A stretch of 64,000 nucleotides of DNA, taken from positions 248,001-312,000 of the forward strand of contig NZ_FOVU01000003.1 of NCBI RefSeq assembly GCF_900115265.1, written 5' to 3'. The translations under genes and the position numbers were made by a program. The stretch comes from Bradyrhizobium sp. Ghvi. GTDB taxonomy: Bacteria > Pseudomonadota > Alphaproteobacteria > Rhizobiales > Xanthobacteraceae. Below are positions 11,408 to 20,056 of the stretch, one piece after another. Below the pieces are notes generated by a model. That model worked only from the letters and a program-made list of their open reading frames with translations, was not told where the DNA came from and did no database searches. Positions within the stretch are counted from its first letter, which is position 1. Each line of letters begins with the position of its first letter.

Positions 11408-12427
11408 ATGAGCGCAGCCGAAGACGTCGTCACGGAAGGCAACGAGGCGGTTGAGGCCGTTCCGAAGCGGGCGATGACGCTGGGCCTGGGCACCTCGCTG
11501 GTGGTGCTGCTGCTTCTCGTCGCCGTACCGCTGTTTGCAAAGAACTTCATCATCTTCCAGATGACCCAGCTGCTCTATCTGGGTCTCGCCGTGCTGGCAC
11601 TGAACATCCTGACCGGCGGAAGCGGCCAGTTCTCGCTCGGCCAGAGCGCGTTCTACGGAATCGGCGCCTATGTCACCGCAGTGATGATGGAGCAGTTCAA
11701 CATCCCCTACTTCCTCTGCCTGCCGGTCGCGGGCGTGCTCTGCTTTGGCGTGGGCTTCCTGTTCGGTCAGCCGGCGCTGCGGCTCTCCGGCGTCTATCTT
11801 GCGCTCGCGACCTTCGCGCTCGCCACCGCCATGCCGCAGCTCCTGAAGCTGAACTTCCTCGAGCCCTGGACCGGTGGCGTGCAGGGCCTCGTCGTCACCA
11901 AGCCCGACGCGCCGTTCGGCCTGAAGATGTCGCAGGACATGTGGCTGTATTATTTCACGCTCGTCGTCGTGCTCGCGATCTACGTCTTCTCGGTGAACCT
12001 GCTGCGCTCCCGCTCCGGCCGGGCCTTCATGGCGATCCGCGACAACGAGATCGCGGCCTCCGCCATGGGCGTCAACGTCGCACTCTACAAGACGCTCGCC
12101 TTCGGCGTCTCCGCCGGCATTACCGGCGTCGCCGGGGGCCTCAGCGCCATCGCGGTGCAGTTTGTCGCCCCCGACAGCTTCACCATCACGCTCGCGATCC
12201 AGCTCTTCCTCGGCATGGTCGTCGGCGGCGTCGGCTGGCTGCCCGGCTCGATCGTCGGCGCGGCCTTCATCATCTTCGTGCCTAATATCGCGGAAGGCGT
12301 CTCCAAGGGCCTCTCCGGCGCCGTGTTCGGCGTGATCCTGTTCATCGTCATCTACCTCGTGCCGCACGGCGCAAGGCAGGTCGCGATCCTGGGCCAGCAA
12401 TTCGCCGGACGGCTCAGACGAAACTGA
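11408..12427 (+). CDS. livM: Branched-chain-type ABC transporter permease (LivM family)
   Basis: A 339-residue polytopic permease. The segment LNILTGGSGQFSLGQSAFYG and the cytoplasmic loop RSGRAFMAIRDNEIAASAMG are LivM hallmarks. I start at the ATG at 11408; a TTG two codons earlier overlaps the livH stop and cannot be excluded. The gene is followed by three binding-protein genes on the same strand. Confidence 0.92.
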   Translation: MSAAEDVVTEGNEAVEAVPKRAMTLGLGTSLVVLLLLVAVPLFAKNFIIFQMTQLLYLGLAVLALNILTGGSGQFSLGQSAFYGIGAYVTAVMMEQFNIPYFLCLPVAGVLCFGVGFLFGQPALRLSGVYLALATFALATAMPQLLKLNFLEPWTGGVQGLVVTKPDAPFGLKMSQDMWLYYFTLVVVLAIYVFSVNLLRSRSGRAFMAIRDNEIAASAMGVNVALYKTLAFGVSAGITGVAGGLSAIAVQFVAPDSFTITLAIQLFLGMVVGGVGWLPGSIVGAAFIIFVPNIAEGVSKGLSGAVFGVILFIVIYLVPHGARQVAILGQQFAGRLRRN

Positions 12428-12467
12428 CCCCATCATCAAGACTGTTGTTTCAACCAAGGAGACCAAA

Positions 12468-13697
12468 TTGTTTTTCGGAAGAACACTACGAACCGCCGCA
12501 ATCGTAACGGCGGTCGCGACGCTCACCTCCGGCGCAGCACTCGCCCAAAAGAAATACGACACCGGCGCGTCCGATACCGAGATCAAGATCGGCAACATCA
12601 TGCCGTACAGCGGTCCGGCGTCGGCCTATGGCATCATCGGCAAGACCGAGGAAGCCTATTTCAAGATGATCAACGACAAGGGCGGCATCAACGGCCGCAA
12701 GGTGAACTTCGTCACCTATGACGACGGCTACTCGCCGCCGAAAGCGGTCGAGCAGGTCCGCAAGCTGGTCGAGAGCGACGAGGTGCTGGCCGTCTTCAAC
12801 CCGCTCGGCACCCCCTCCAACAGCGCGATCCAGAAATATCTCAACGCCAAGAAGATCCCGCAACTGTTCGTCGCGACCGGCGCCACCAAGTGGAACGACC
12901 CGAAGAACTTCCCCTGGACCATCGGCTGGCAGCCGTCCTACCAGAGCGAGGCACAGATCTACGCGAAGTGGCTGATGAAGGAGAAGCCCGACGCCAAGGT
13001 CGCGATCCTCTACCAGAACGACGATTTCGGCAAAGACTACCTCAAGGGCACCAAGGACGGTTTGGGTCCTAAGGCCTCGTCCATGATCATCATGGAGGAG
13101 AGCTATGAGGTCTCCGAGCCGTCGATCGACGGCCACATCGTCAAGATCAAGGCCGCCAATCCCGACGTGCTGCTGATCTATGCGACGCCGAAATTCGCGG
13201 CCCAGACCATCAAGAAGACCGCCGAACTCAGCTGGAAGCCGCTCCAGATCCTGACCAACGTCTCGATCTCGGTCGGCAGCGTGATGAAGCCGGCCGGCTT
13301 CGAGGCCTCGCAAGGCGTGCTGTCGGCAGCCTATGCCAAGGATTCGACGGATCCGCAGTGGAACAACGATCCCGGCATGAAGAGGTGGAACGAGTTCATC
13401 GACAAGTACATGCCGGGCGCCGACAAGACCGACACCGGCACGGTCTACGGCTATGGTGCGGCCTCGACGCTGGCCAAGGTCCTGGAGATGTGCGGTGACG
13501 ATCTCACCCGCGCCAACCTGATGAAGCAGGCGGCGAGCCTGAAGGACTACGCACCGGACACCCTGCTGCCCGGCGTCAAGATCAATACCAGCGCCACCGA
13601 CTTCGCTCCTATCTCGCAGCTCCAGATGCAGCGTTTCAAGGGGGAGAAATGGGAACTGTTCGGCGAGATCATCAGCGGCGACGTCGCCTCCGAGTGA
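12468..13697 (+). CDS. Periplasmic ABC substrate-binding protein (Peripla_BP_6 / LivJ-like), copy 1
   Basis: A 409-residue secreted binding protein. Signal peptide with hydrophobic core at about 8-25 and likely cleavage at ALA-QKK. The mature protein begins with DTEIKIGNIMPYSGPASAYG and contains YDDGYSPPKAVEQ. Start is TTG with an aaggag site. It is very similar across its length to the two following genes. It would deliver substrate to LivHM. Ligand is not readable; the pim operon suggests dicarboxylic, fatty or aromatic acids. Confidence 0.9.
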   Translation: MFFGRTLRTAAIVTAVATLTSGAALAQKKYDTGASDTEIKIGNIMPYSGPASAYGIIGKTEEAYFKMINDKGGINGRKVNFVTYDDGYSPPKAVEQVRKLVESDEVLAVFNPLGTPSNSAIQKYLNAKKIPQLFVATGATKWNDPKNFPWTIGWQPSYQSEAQIYAKWLMKEKPDAKVAILYQNDDFGKDYLKGTKDGLGPKASSMIIMEESYEVSEPSIDGHIVKIKAANPDVLLIYATPKFAAQTIKKTAELSWKPLQILTNVSISVGSVMKPAGFEASQGVLSAAYAKDSTDPQWNNDPGMKRWNEFIDKYMPGADKTDTGTVYGYGAASTLAKVLEMCGDDLTRANLMKQAASLKDYAPDTLLPGVKINTSATDFAPISQLQMQRFKGEKWELFGEIISGDVASE

Positions 13698-13725
13698 CGG
13701 GCTGACGCCATCATCCGAACTGACG

Positions 13726-13758
13726 AGCCCCCCGCGCGCGATCGCCGGGGGGCTTTTT
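13726..13758 (+). terminator. Rho-independent terminator after binding protein 1
   Basis: Stem agcccccc / ggggggct followed by a run of T (cttttt), 28 bp after the stop codon. Confidence 0.85.
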
Positions 13759-13818
13759 GTTGACGTCGTGCATCAATCTTGTTCAATGCTGCGCCGATCC
13801 AGTTGGGGTAGGAGAGCA

Positions 13819-15045
13819 ATGACGGTCGTTCGATTTCAGGTTGCAGTGGTTGCCGCCGCATTCGCGTTGTGCGCTGCAATGAGCAATCTCGCATCGGCGC
13901 AGAAGGCCTACGACAGCGGCGCCTCCGATACCGAGATCAAGATCGGCAACATCATGCCCTATAGCGGGCCGGCCTCCGCCTATGCCGTGATCGGCAAGGC
14001 CGAAGAGGCCTATTTCAACAAGGTCAATGCCGAAGGCGGCATCAATGGCCGCAAGATCAAGTTCATCTCGTATGACGATGCTTATTCGCCGCCGAAGACG
14101 GTGGAGCAGGCGCGCAAGCTGGTCGAGAGCGACAACGTGCTCTTGATCTTCGGCTCGCTCGGCACCTCCACCAACGGCGCCATCCGCAAATACATGAACG
14201 AGAAGAAAGTGCCGCAATTGTTCGTGGCGAGCGGCGCCTCGAAGTGGAACGATCCCAAGGAATATCCCTGGACCATGGGCTGGCAGCCGAGCTACGCCAG
14301 CGAGGCGAAGATCTACGCCAAGTACATCATGAAGGAGAAGCCGAATGCGAAGATCGGCGTGCTCTATCAGAACGACGATTTCGGCAAGGATTATCTGAAA
14401 GGGCTGAAGGACGGCCTCGGCGCCAAGGCCGCGACGATCGTGCTGGAGGAGCCCTACGACACCTCGGAGCCGGCGGTCGACGAGCATGTCGTGAAGCTGA
14501 AGGCCGCGGGCGCAGATGTCTTCATCAGCATCACCACGCCGAAATTCGCGGCCCAAGCGATCAAGAAGGCGGCCGAGATCAACTGGCACCCCATGCACAT
14601 CCTCTCCAATGTCTCGGCCTCGGTCGGCGGCGTGCTCGAGCCGGCAGGCTTCGAGGTCTCGCAGGGCATCCTGTCGGCGACCTACATCAAGGACGGCTCC
14701 GACCCGCAATGGAACGCCGACGAGGGCATGAAGAAGTTCTACGACTTCGTCGCGAAGTACGATGCGAAGGCCAACAAGCTCGATGCCGGCGTGGTGTTCG
14801 GCTATGCGGCCGCCCAGACCATGGTGAAGGTGCTGCAGATGTGCGGCGACGACCTCACCCGCGACAACGTCATGAAGCAGGCGGCATCCTTGAAGGATTT
14901 CGAGCCTGATACGCTGCTGCCCGGCATCGAGATCAACACCGCACCCGATGATTTCGCGCCGATCGAACAGCTCCAGATGATGCGGTTCAAGGGCAAGTCG
15001 TGGGAATTGTTCGGCGAGATCATCTCGAGTGAATCCAGCCCCTAA
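13819..15045 (+). CDS. Periplasmic ABC substrate-binding protein (LivJ-like), copy 2
   Basis: A 408-residue paralogue of the preceding protein. ATG at 13819 with taggag just upstream; the frame is open 17 codons further but without a site. Signal peptide ends near LASA-QKAYD. Mature sequence shares DTEIKIGNIMPYSGPASAY, NGRKIKFISYDDAYSPPKT and LYQNDDFGKDYLKG with copy 1. Differences lie in the second lobe (EEPYDTSEPAVDEHV), which may shift ligand choice. It sits between two terminators, so it may have its own promoter. Confidence 0.9.
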   Translation: MTVVRFQVAVVAAAFALCAAMSNLASAQKAYDSGASDTEIKIGNIMPYSGPASAYAVIGKAEEAYFNKVNAEGGINGRKIKFISYDDAYSPPKTVEQARKLVESDNVLLIFGSLGTSTNGAIRKYMNEKKVPQLFVASGASKWNDPKEYPWTMGWQPSYASEAKIYAKYIMKEKPNAKIGVLYQNDDFGKDYLKGLKDGLGAKAATIVLEEPYDTSEPAVDEHVVKLKAAGADVFISITTPKFAAQAIKKAAEINWHPMHILSNVSASVGGVLEPAGFEVSQGILSATYIKDGSDPQWNADEGMKKFYDFVAKYDAKANKLDAGVVFGYAAAQTMVKVLQMCGDDLTRDNVMKQAASLKDFEPDTLLPGIEINTAPDDFAPIEQLQMMRFKGKSWELFGEIISSESSP

Positions 15046-15137
15046 CGGCAACTCAGAATAGCTCGACGCTCGCTCGGCAACTCAAGACGGTCGCCGCTTC
15101 TCGCAGTTGCACAGGCGGCCCTGACTACTAAAGACGC

Positions 15138-15168
15138 AGCCCCTGCGACGACGTCGCGGGGGCTTTCT
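15138..15168 (+). terminator. Rho-independent terminator after binding protein 2
   Basis: GC stem agcccctgcgac / gtcgcgggggct followed by ttct, about 90 bp downstream of the stop. Confidence 0.75.
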
Positions 15169-15271
15169 GTTGAAGCCGTCAGGCAAATCGTATTGAATTG
15201 AGGCCGCGTCGCCAAAAACAATCACGTCAAGAAAAGGAGCGCACACACACCAAGAAAATAGGGAGATTGGA

Positions 15272-16501
15272 ATGCCCGCTGTCATCGGCAAGCTTGCGGC
15301 CGCTTCACTCGCGCTCGCGCTCATCACGGCCTCGACCTCCATCGCATCGGCCCAGAAGAAATACGATACCGGCGCGACCGACACCGAGATCAAGATCGGC
15401 AACATCATGCCATATAGCGGCCCGGCTTCCGCCTACGGACAGATCGGTCGGACCGAAGCGGCCTTCTTCAAAATGATCAACGATCAAGGCGGCATCAACG
15501 GCCGCAAGATCAATTTCATCTCCTACGACGACGGCTATTCGCCGCCGAAGACCGTTGAGCAGGCGCGCAAGCTCGTCGAGAGCGACGAAGTGCTGCTCAT
15601 TTTCAACTCGCTCGGCACGCCGCCGAACTCGGCCATCCACAAATACATGAACTCGAAGAAAGTGCCGCAGCTGTTCGTCGCCACCGGGGCAACCAAATGG
15701 AACGACCCGAAGGACTTCCCCTGGACCATGGGCTGGCAGCCCAACTACCAGAGCGAGACGCAGATCTACGCCAAGTACATCCTGAAGAACATGCCGAACG
15801 CCAAGATCGCGGTGCTGTACCAGAACGACGATTACGGCAAGGACTATCTCAAGGGCCTGAAGGATGGTCTCGGCGCCAAAGCTTCGACGATGATCGTGGC
15901 TGAAGAGAGCTATGAGACGACCGAGCCGACAGTCGACAACCATATCGTCAAGCTGAAGTCGACCGGGGCCGACGTGTTCATGAACATCACGACGCCAAAA
16001 TTCGCCGCGCAAGCGATCAAGAAGATCGCCGAGATCGGCTGGAAGCCGACACACTTCCTCAACAACGTCTCGCAGTCGATCGGCAGCGTCATGAAGCCGG
16101 CCGGTTTCGAGAACGGGCAAGACATCATCTCCGCGGCCTACCTCAAGGACCCTTCGGACCCGCAGTGGAAGGATGATCCGGGCATGAAGACGTGGCGCGA
16201 GTTCATGGCGAAATATTTCCCGGAAGGCGACACGCTCGCCGGCGAGCCTATCGTCGGCTACGCGGTGGCGCAAACATTGGTGCAGGTGTTGAAGCAGTGC
16301 GGCGACAACCTCACCCGGGAGAACGTCATGAAGGAAGCCGCGAATCTCAAGGATTTCCGCACCGAGCTGCTGCTGCCGGGAATCAAGATCAACACCTCGC
16401 CCACCGATTTTGCGCCGATCAGTTCGCTCCAGCTCGAGCGCTTCAAGGGCGAGAAATGGCAGCTGTTCGGTGACGTGATCAGCGCCGACGCCGGCGGCTA
16501 A
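15272..16501 (+). CDS. Periplasmic ABC substrate-binding protein (LivJ-like), copy 3
   Basis: A 409-residue third paralogue. ATG start with agggag upstream; signal peptide cleaved near IASA-QKKYD. Shares the mature N-terminus and the LYQNDDYGKDYLKGLKDGLG segment with copies 1 and 2, but diverges at FLNNVSQSIGSVMKPAGFENGQDI and in the C-terminal lobe (KYFPEGDTLAGEPIVGYAVA). Three tandem binding proteins for one permease suggests a set of related ligands. Confidence 0.9.
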   Translation: MPAVIGKLAAASLALALITASTSIASAQKKYDTGATDTEIKIGNIMPYSGPASAYGQIGRTEAAFFKMINDQGGINGRKINFISYDDGYSPPKTVEQARKLVESDEVLLIFNSLGTPPNSAIHKYMNSKKVPQLFVATGATKWNDPKDFPWTMGWQPNYQSETQIYAKYILKNMPNAKIAVLYQNDDYGKDYLKGLKDGLGAKASTMIVAEESYETTEPTVDNHIVKLKSTGADVFMNITTPKFAAQAIKKIAEIGWKPTHFLNNVSQSIGSVMKPAGFENGQDIISAAYLKDPSDPQWKDDPGMKTWREFMAKYFPEGDTLAGEPIVGYAVAQTLVQVLKQCGDNLTRENVMKEAANLKDFRTELLLPGIKINTSPTDFAPISSLQLERFKGEKWQLFGDVISADAGG

Positions 16502-16526
16502 CCGCCTCGCTTGCGACGACAACGAG

Positions 16527-16557
16527 CCCCCTGCGAGACGATCGCAGGGGGTTCTTG
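16527..16557 (+). terminator. Rho-independent terminator after binding protein 3
   Basis: Stem ccccctgcga / tcgcaggggg followed by ttcttgctt, 25 bp after the stop. Confidence 0.75.
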
Positions 16558-16684
16558 CTTGGTCGGCCGATCATCATCACGCGATTGCACAATCGAATGA
16601 TGGGAAAGCCTGCTTACGCTTTTGGGCGCGATGCGGTAGGCAGGTGAAACGGCGGCCCGCCGCCACCATTTCGAAAGCATCGTC

Positions 16685-17968
16685 ATGACCGACCGACGCC
16701 CCCTGCTCCGCGCGCTCTACGACGCCGCCGTTGCCGCCGCGCATCCGAGTACGATTCTGGCGCCGCATTTGCGGCCGGCTCCGAAGGGACGCGTAATCTG
16801 CCTCGCCGCGGGCAAAGGCGCTGCCGCGATGGCCGCGGCTGCGGAACGGCATTATCTCGATACGCTCGAGCTCCCGCCGGAGCGCCTCGTCGGCATCGCC
16901 ACCACGCGCCATGGCTACGGCGTGCCGACGCGCCGCATTCGCGTCGTCGAGGCCGGCCATCCCGTGCCTGACGAGGCCGGCCTGAAAGGTGCCGCCGACA
17001 CGCTCGCGCTCGCAGGCGAGGCCGGCCCTGACGATCTCTTGCTGGTGCTGCTCACCGGCGGCGGCTCGGCGAACTGGATCGCACCCAGCGACGGCATCAG
17101 CTTCGCGCAGAAGCAGGCGGTCAACAAGGCGCTGCTGCGTTCGGGCGCGCCGATCGGCGAAATGAACGTCGTCCGCAAGCATCTCTCGCGCATCAAGGGC
17201 GGCCGCCTGGCGCGCGCCGGCAAGAACGCCGCCGAGATCGTGACGCTCGCGATCTCCGACGTGCCGCATGACGATCCATCCGCGATTGCCTCGGGCCCGA
17301 CGGTCCCCGATCCGACCACGCTTGCCGATGCGCGCGCGATCGTCGCGAAATACAAGCTCGCCATCGACGATGCCGTGCGCCGCGCGCTCGACGATCCCGC
17401 CAATGAAAGCTGCAAGCCTGATGACGCCGCCTTTGCCCGGGCACATTTCGAATTGATCGCGCGTCCCAGGCAATCGCTCGACGCCGCGGTGAAGCTGGCG
17501 AAAGAGGCCGGCTACGAGACTATCGATCTCGGCGCCGACCTCGAAGGCGAGGCGCGCGAGGTCGCCGCCGATCATGCCAGGCTCGCGCTCCAGGCCCGCG
17601 CGCAAGGCAGGCGCGTCGCGATCCTCTCCGGCGGCGAGCTCACGGTGACGGTGCGCGGCCAGGGGCGCGGCGGCCCCAACCAGGAATACGCGCTGGCGCT
17701 CGCCTCTCTGTTGAAGGACACGCCCGACATCTCGGCGCTTGCCGGCGACACCGACGGCGCCGATGGGGGTGCCGGCCACCCCACCGACCCCGCCGGCGCA
17801 ATGATCGACGCTGCGACCTTTGCCAAGATGAAGGCGCTGGCGCTGCAGCCGCAGACCTATCTGGACAACAACGACGCGACGACGTTCTTCGAGGCGACGG
17901 GCGATCTGCTGCAGCCCGGCCCGACGCTGACCAACGTGAACGACATCAGGGTGATCCTTGTCGACTAA
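16685..17968 (+). CDS. Glycerate 2-kinase (MOFRL / DUF4147 family)
   Basis: A 427-residue cytosolic enzyme of the family historically called hydroxypyruvate reductase TtuD and now known to include glycerate 2-kinases. Visible features: nucleotide-proximal GKGAAAMAAAAE, LLVLLTGGGSANWIAPS, the HLSRIKGGRLA segment and the MOFRL domain motif GQGRGGPNQEYALALA, then GDTDGADG. It stands alone after the transporter terminator and converges with the hydrogenase-like operon, 30 bp from its end. A role in glycerate or tartrate catabolism is inferred from family only. Confidence 0.88.
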   Translation: MTDRRPLLRALYDAAVAAAHPSTILAPHLRPAPKGRVICLAAGKGAAAMAAAAERHYLDTLELPPERLVGIATTRHGYGVPTRRIRVVEAGHPVPDEAGLKGAADTLALAGEAGPDDLLLVLLTGGGSANWIAPSDGISFAQKQAVNKALLRSGAPIGEMNVVRKHLSRIKGGRLARAGKNAAEIVTLAISDVPHDDPSAIASGPTVPDPTTLADARAIVAKYKLAIDDAVRRALDDPANESCKPDDAAFARAHFELIARPRQSLDAAVKLAKEAGYETIDLGADLEGEAREVAADHARLALQARAQGRRVAILSGGELTVTVRGQGRGGPNQEYALALASLLKDTPDISALAGDTDGADGGAGHPTDPAGAMIDAATFAKMKALALQPQTYLDNNDATTFFEATGDLLQPGPTLTNVNDIRVILVD

Positions 17969-17998
17969 CGCCGCCACACCGGCACCTAGGCGAACGCC

Positions 17999-18523
17999 TC
18001 ACCGCTTGGCGCTGACATGCTCCAGCAGCGCGAGCAGGCCCTTCAACAAATCCACTGGCGACGGCGGGCAGCCCTTGATGTGCAAGTCCACCGGAACGGT
18101 CTCGGATACGCCACCGACGCAGGCGTAGCTGCCTCTGAAAATCCCGCCATCGACGGCGCATCCGCCAACCGCAACGACCCATTTCGGATCGGGCGTCGCA
18201 TTGTACGTCCGCTCCAGCGCCTGTTGCATGTTCTTCGTCACGGGACCCGTGACCAGCAGCACGTCGGCATGGCGCGGCGAGGCGACGAAGCGCAGGCCGA
18301 AACGTTCGATGTCGTAGAAGGCGTTGGACAGCGCGTGAATCTCCAGCTCGCAGCCGTTGCAGGACCCGGCATCGACCTCGCGAATGGCAAGCGAACGACC
18401 AAGCCTGGCCTCGGCGGCGCGGTTGACCTTGGTGGCAAGCTCCGCCAGCGCAGCTTGGTCCGGCGCCGGCGCAGGCTCCGTCAGCGAACCGTGGGTGAGG
18501 CTTTCGAGCAGGGTCTTGCGCAT
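17999..18523 (-). CDS. hyfI: NuoB/HyfI-like small subunit of Ehr-type complex
   Basis: A 174-residue protein with the NuoB-like [4Fe-4S] cluster ligands intact: C55 and C58 in GSCNGCELEIHAL, C122 in VGGCAVDGG and C152 in GCPPSPVDLL. It should form the electron-carrying peripheral arm with the large subunit encoded 3 bp upstream. The first 45 residues carry an N-terminal extension (LTEPAPAPDQAALAELA) seen in some Hyf-like homologues. It is the last gene of the operon. Retention of this cluster while the large subunit lost the Ni site argues that the complex transfers electrons but does not use hydrogen. Confidence 0.88.
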   Translation of the reverse strand: MRKTLLESLTHGSLTEPAPAPDQAALAELATKVNRAAEARLGRSLAIREVDAGSCNGCELEIHALSNAFYDIERFGLRFVASPRHADVLLVTGPVTKNMQQALERTYNATPDPKWVVAVGGCAVDGGIFRGSYACVGGVSETVPVDLHIKGCPPSPVDLLKGLLALLEHVSAKR

Positions 18524-18526
18524 GGC

Positions 18527-20053
18527 TCAGAGGTCCGCGCCAGAATAGGAACAGTTGAACGACTTATTGCAGAGCGGGAAATCGGCGATGATGTTGCCCT
18601 CGATCGCCGTTTCCAGCAGCGGCCACTGGAACCACGATGCGTCGCGCAGATGGCAGCGTTCGACGCGCAACTCGTCATCGAGCCGCAGCCATACCAGAAC
18701 GTCGCCCCGGAAAGCCTCGGCGAGCGCCATGCCCTCACAGGCACCGCGGCCGATCCCGGGAGGCAGCGCGGTCTCGAGCCCTCCCGGCCCGAGCCGGTCG
18801 AGGATCTGCTCGATCAGCTCGACGCTCTGCTCGACCTCGCGGATTCGGACCCAGACCCGGGCGTTCACGTCGCCGGCGTCCAGCACCGGCACCTCGAACG
18901 ACAGACGATCGTAGGGCGCGTAGGCAAGCGTGCGTCGTGCATCGAAATTGCGGCCCGAGGCGCGGCCGACATAGCCGCCGGCGCCGAACTGGCGCGCATA
19001 CTCTGCCTTCACGATGCCTGTCGTGACGGTGCGGTCCTGCAAGGACGCCGTATTGTCATAGAGCTCGACCAGGCGCGGAAAGACCTTGCGTAGCTCCGCA
19101 AGCAGCGCGCGCAACGCGGAAACGCCATCCGGCGCAATGTCACGCGTCACGCCGCCGGGCACGATGACGTCCATCATCAGGCGGTGACCGAACGCGACAT
19201 CAGCAGCGCGCAAGCAGCGCTCCCGCAGAATGCCGGTCTGGGCATGCATCAGCGCGAATGATGCGTCGTTGCAGATGGCCCCGATGTCGCCCAGATGATT
19301 GGCGAGCCGCTCCAGTTCCGCCATCAGCGCCCGCAGCCAGGTCGCACGCTGCGGCGCCTCCACGTCCAGTGCGGCCTCGGCAGCGCGCGCAAAGGCGAAG
19401 GCATAAGCGACTGCGCTGTCGCCGGAGGTGCGGTTGGCGAGCTTTGCCGCGGCCCCGAGGCTCGCGCCCTGCATGAGCGATTCGATGCCCTTGTGAGTGT
19501 AGCCGAACCACTGCTCCAACCGCACGACATGCTCGCCATTCGCAGTGAAGCGGAAATGACCGGGCTCGATGATCCCGGCGTGGACCGGGCCGACCGCGAC
19601 CTGATGCAACGCCTCGCCCTCGGCCGGGAGGAACTGGTATGGTCGCGCGTCGCGCGATGCGTTGCGGCCGGAGAGCGGATAGGATTTGCCCCAGGCATGG
19701 TGATCGAGCCATTGCCGCAGATCTGGCCGCAGATCGTCGGCAGCAGTTGGAACAGGCCCGAACAGGTCATGAATCGTCCGTTCCAGCCGAAGCGCCGGCG
19801 CATGACGGCTGGCCACGCTTGGAAATGTGCCGGCCGTACACGCGTAGGTCACGACCGCGATCTCGGCCGAGCCGCCATCGAGCAGCGCCATATGCACCGC
19901 GGCCGGCTCGCCCCAGAAGCCGAGCAGCGTGAGGCTTCCCTCAACCAGCCGGTCGATCGCCGCCTGCCAACCCACCTCCGTCACGACCGCGCGTGGCGAG
20001 GGCCGGTGCGACACCACCGCTTGGACATGGGGAATGCTGTCGAGAATGCCCAT
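18527..20053 (-). CDS. hyfG: HyfG/HycE-like large subunit lacking the Ni-Fe site (Ehr-type)
   Basis: A 508-residue fusion of a NuoC-like N-terminal domain (about 1-120) and a NuoD/NiFe-large-subunit-like domain. Recognisable segments are GPVHAGIIEPGHFRF near 155, VVRLEQWFGYTHKGIESLM near 177 and ELERLANHLGDIGAI near 246. Where hydrogenases have RxCGxC this protein reads R208-T-S-G-D-S213, so both Cys ligands are Ser. Near the C-terminus, where DPCxxC is expected, it reads PLCNKSFNCSYSGADL: C495 remains but the second position is S498. A Ni-Fe centre is therefore not expected. Similar proteins are known as energy-converting hydrogenase-related (Ehr) subunits. The redox partner is unknown. Confidence 0.88.
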   Translation of the reverse strand: MGILDSIPHVQAVVSHRPSPRAVVTEVGWQAAIDRLVEGSLTLLGFWGEPAAVHMALLDGGSAEIAVVTYACTAGTFPSVASRHAPALRLERTIHDLFGPVPTAADDLRPDLRQWLDHHAWGKSYPLSGRNASRDARPYQFLPAEGEALHQVAVGPVHAGIIEPGHFRFTANGEHVVRLEQWFGYTHKGIESLMQGASLGAAAKLANRTSGDSAVAYAFAFARAAEAALDVEAPQRATWLRALMAELERLANHLGDIGAICNDASFALMHAQTGILRERCLRAADVAFGHRLMMDVIVPGGVTRDIAPDGVSALRALLAELRKVFPRLVELYDNTASLQDRTVTTGIVKAEYARQFGAGGYVGRASGRNFDARRTLAYAPYDRLSFEVPVLDAGDVNARVWVRIREVEQSVELIEQILDRLGPGGLETALPPGIGRGACEGMALAEAFRGDVLVWLRLDDELRVERCHLRDASWFQWPLLETAIEGNIIADFPLCNKSFNCSYSGADL

Positions 20054-20056
20054 CGC

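Noticed and set aside
15061..15137. Short gene between binding proteins 2 and 3
   Set aside because: Only spacer and terminator; no start with a ribosome site and no coding-like frame.
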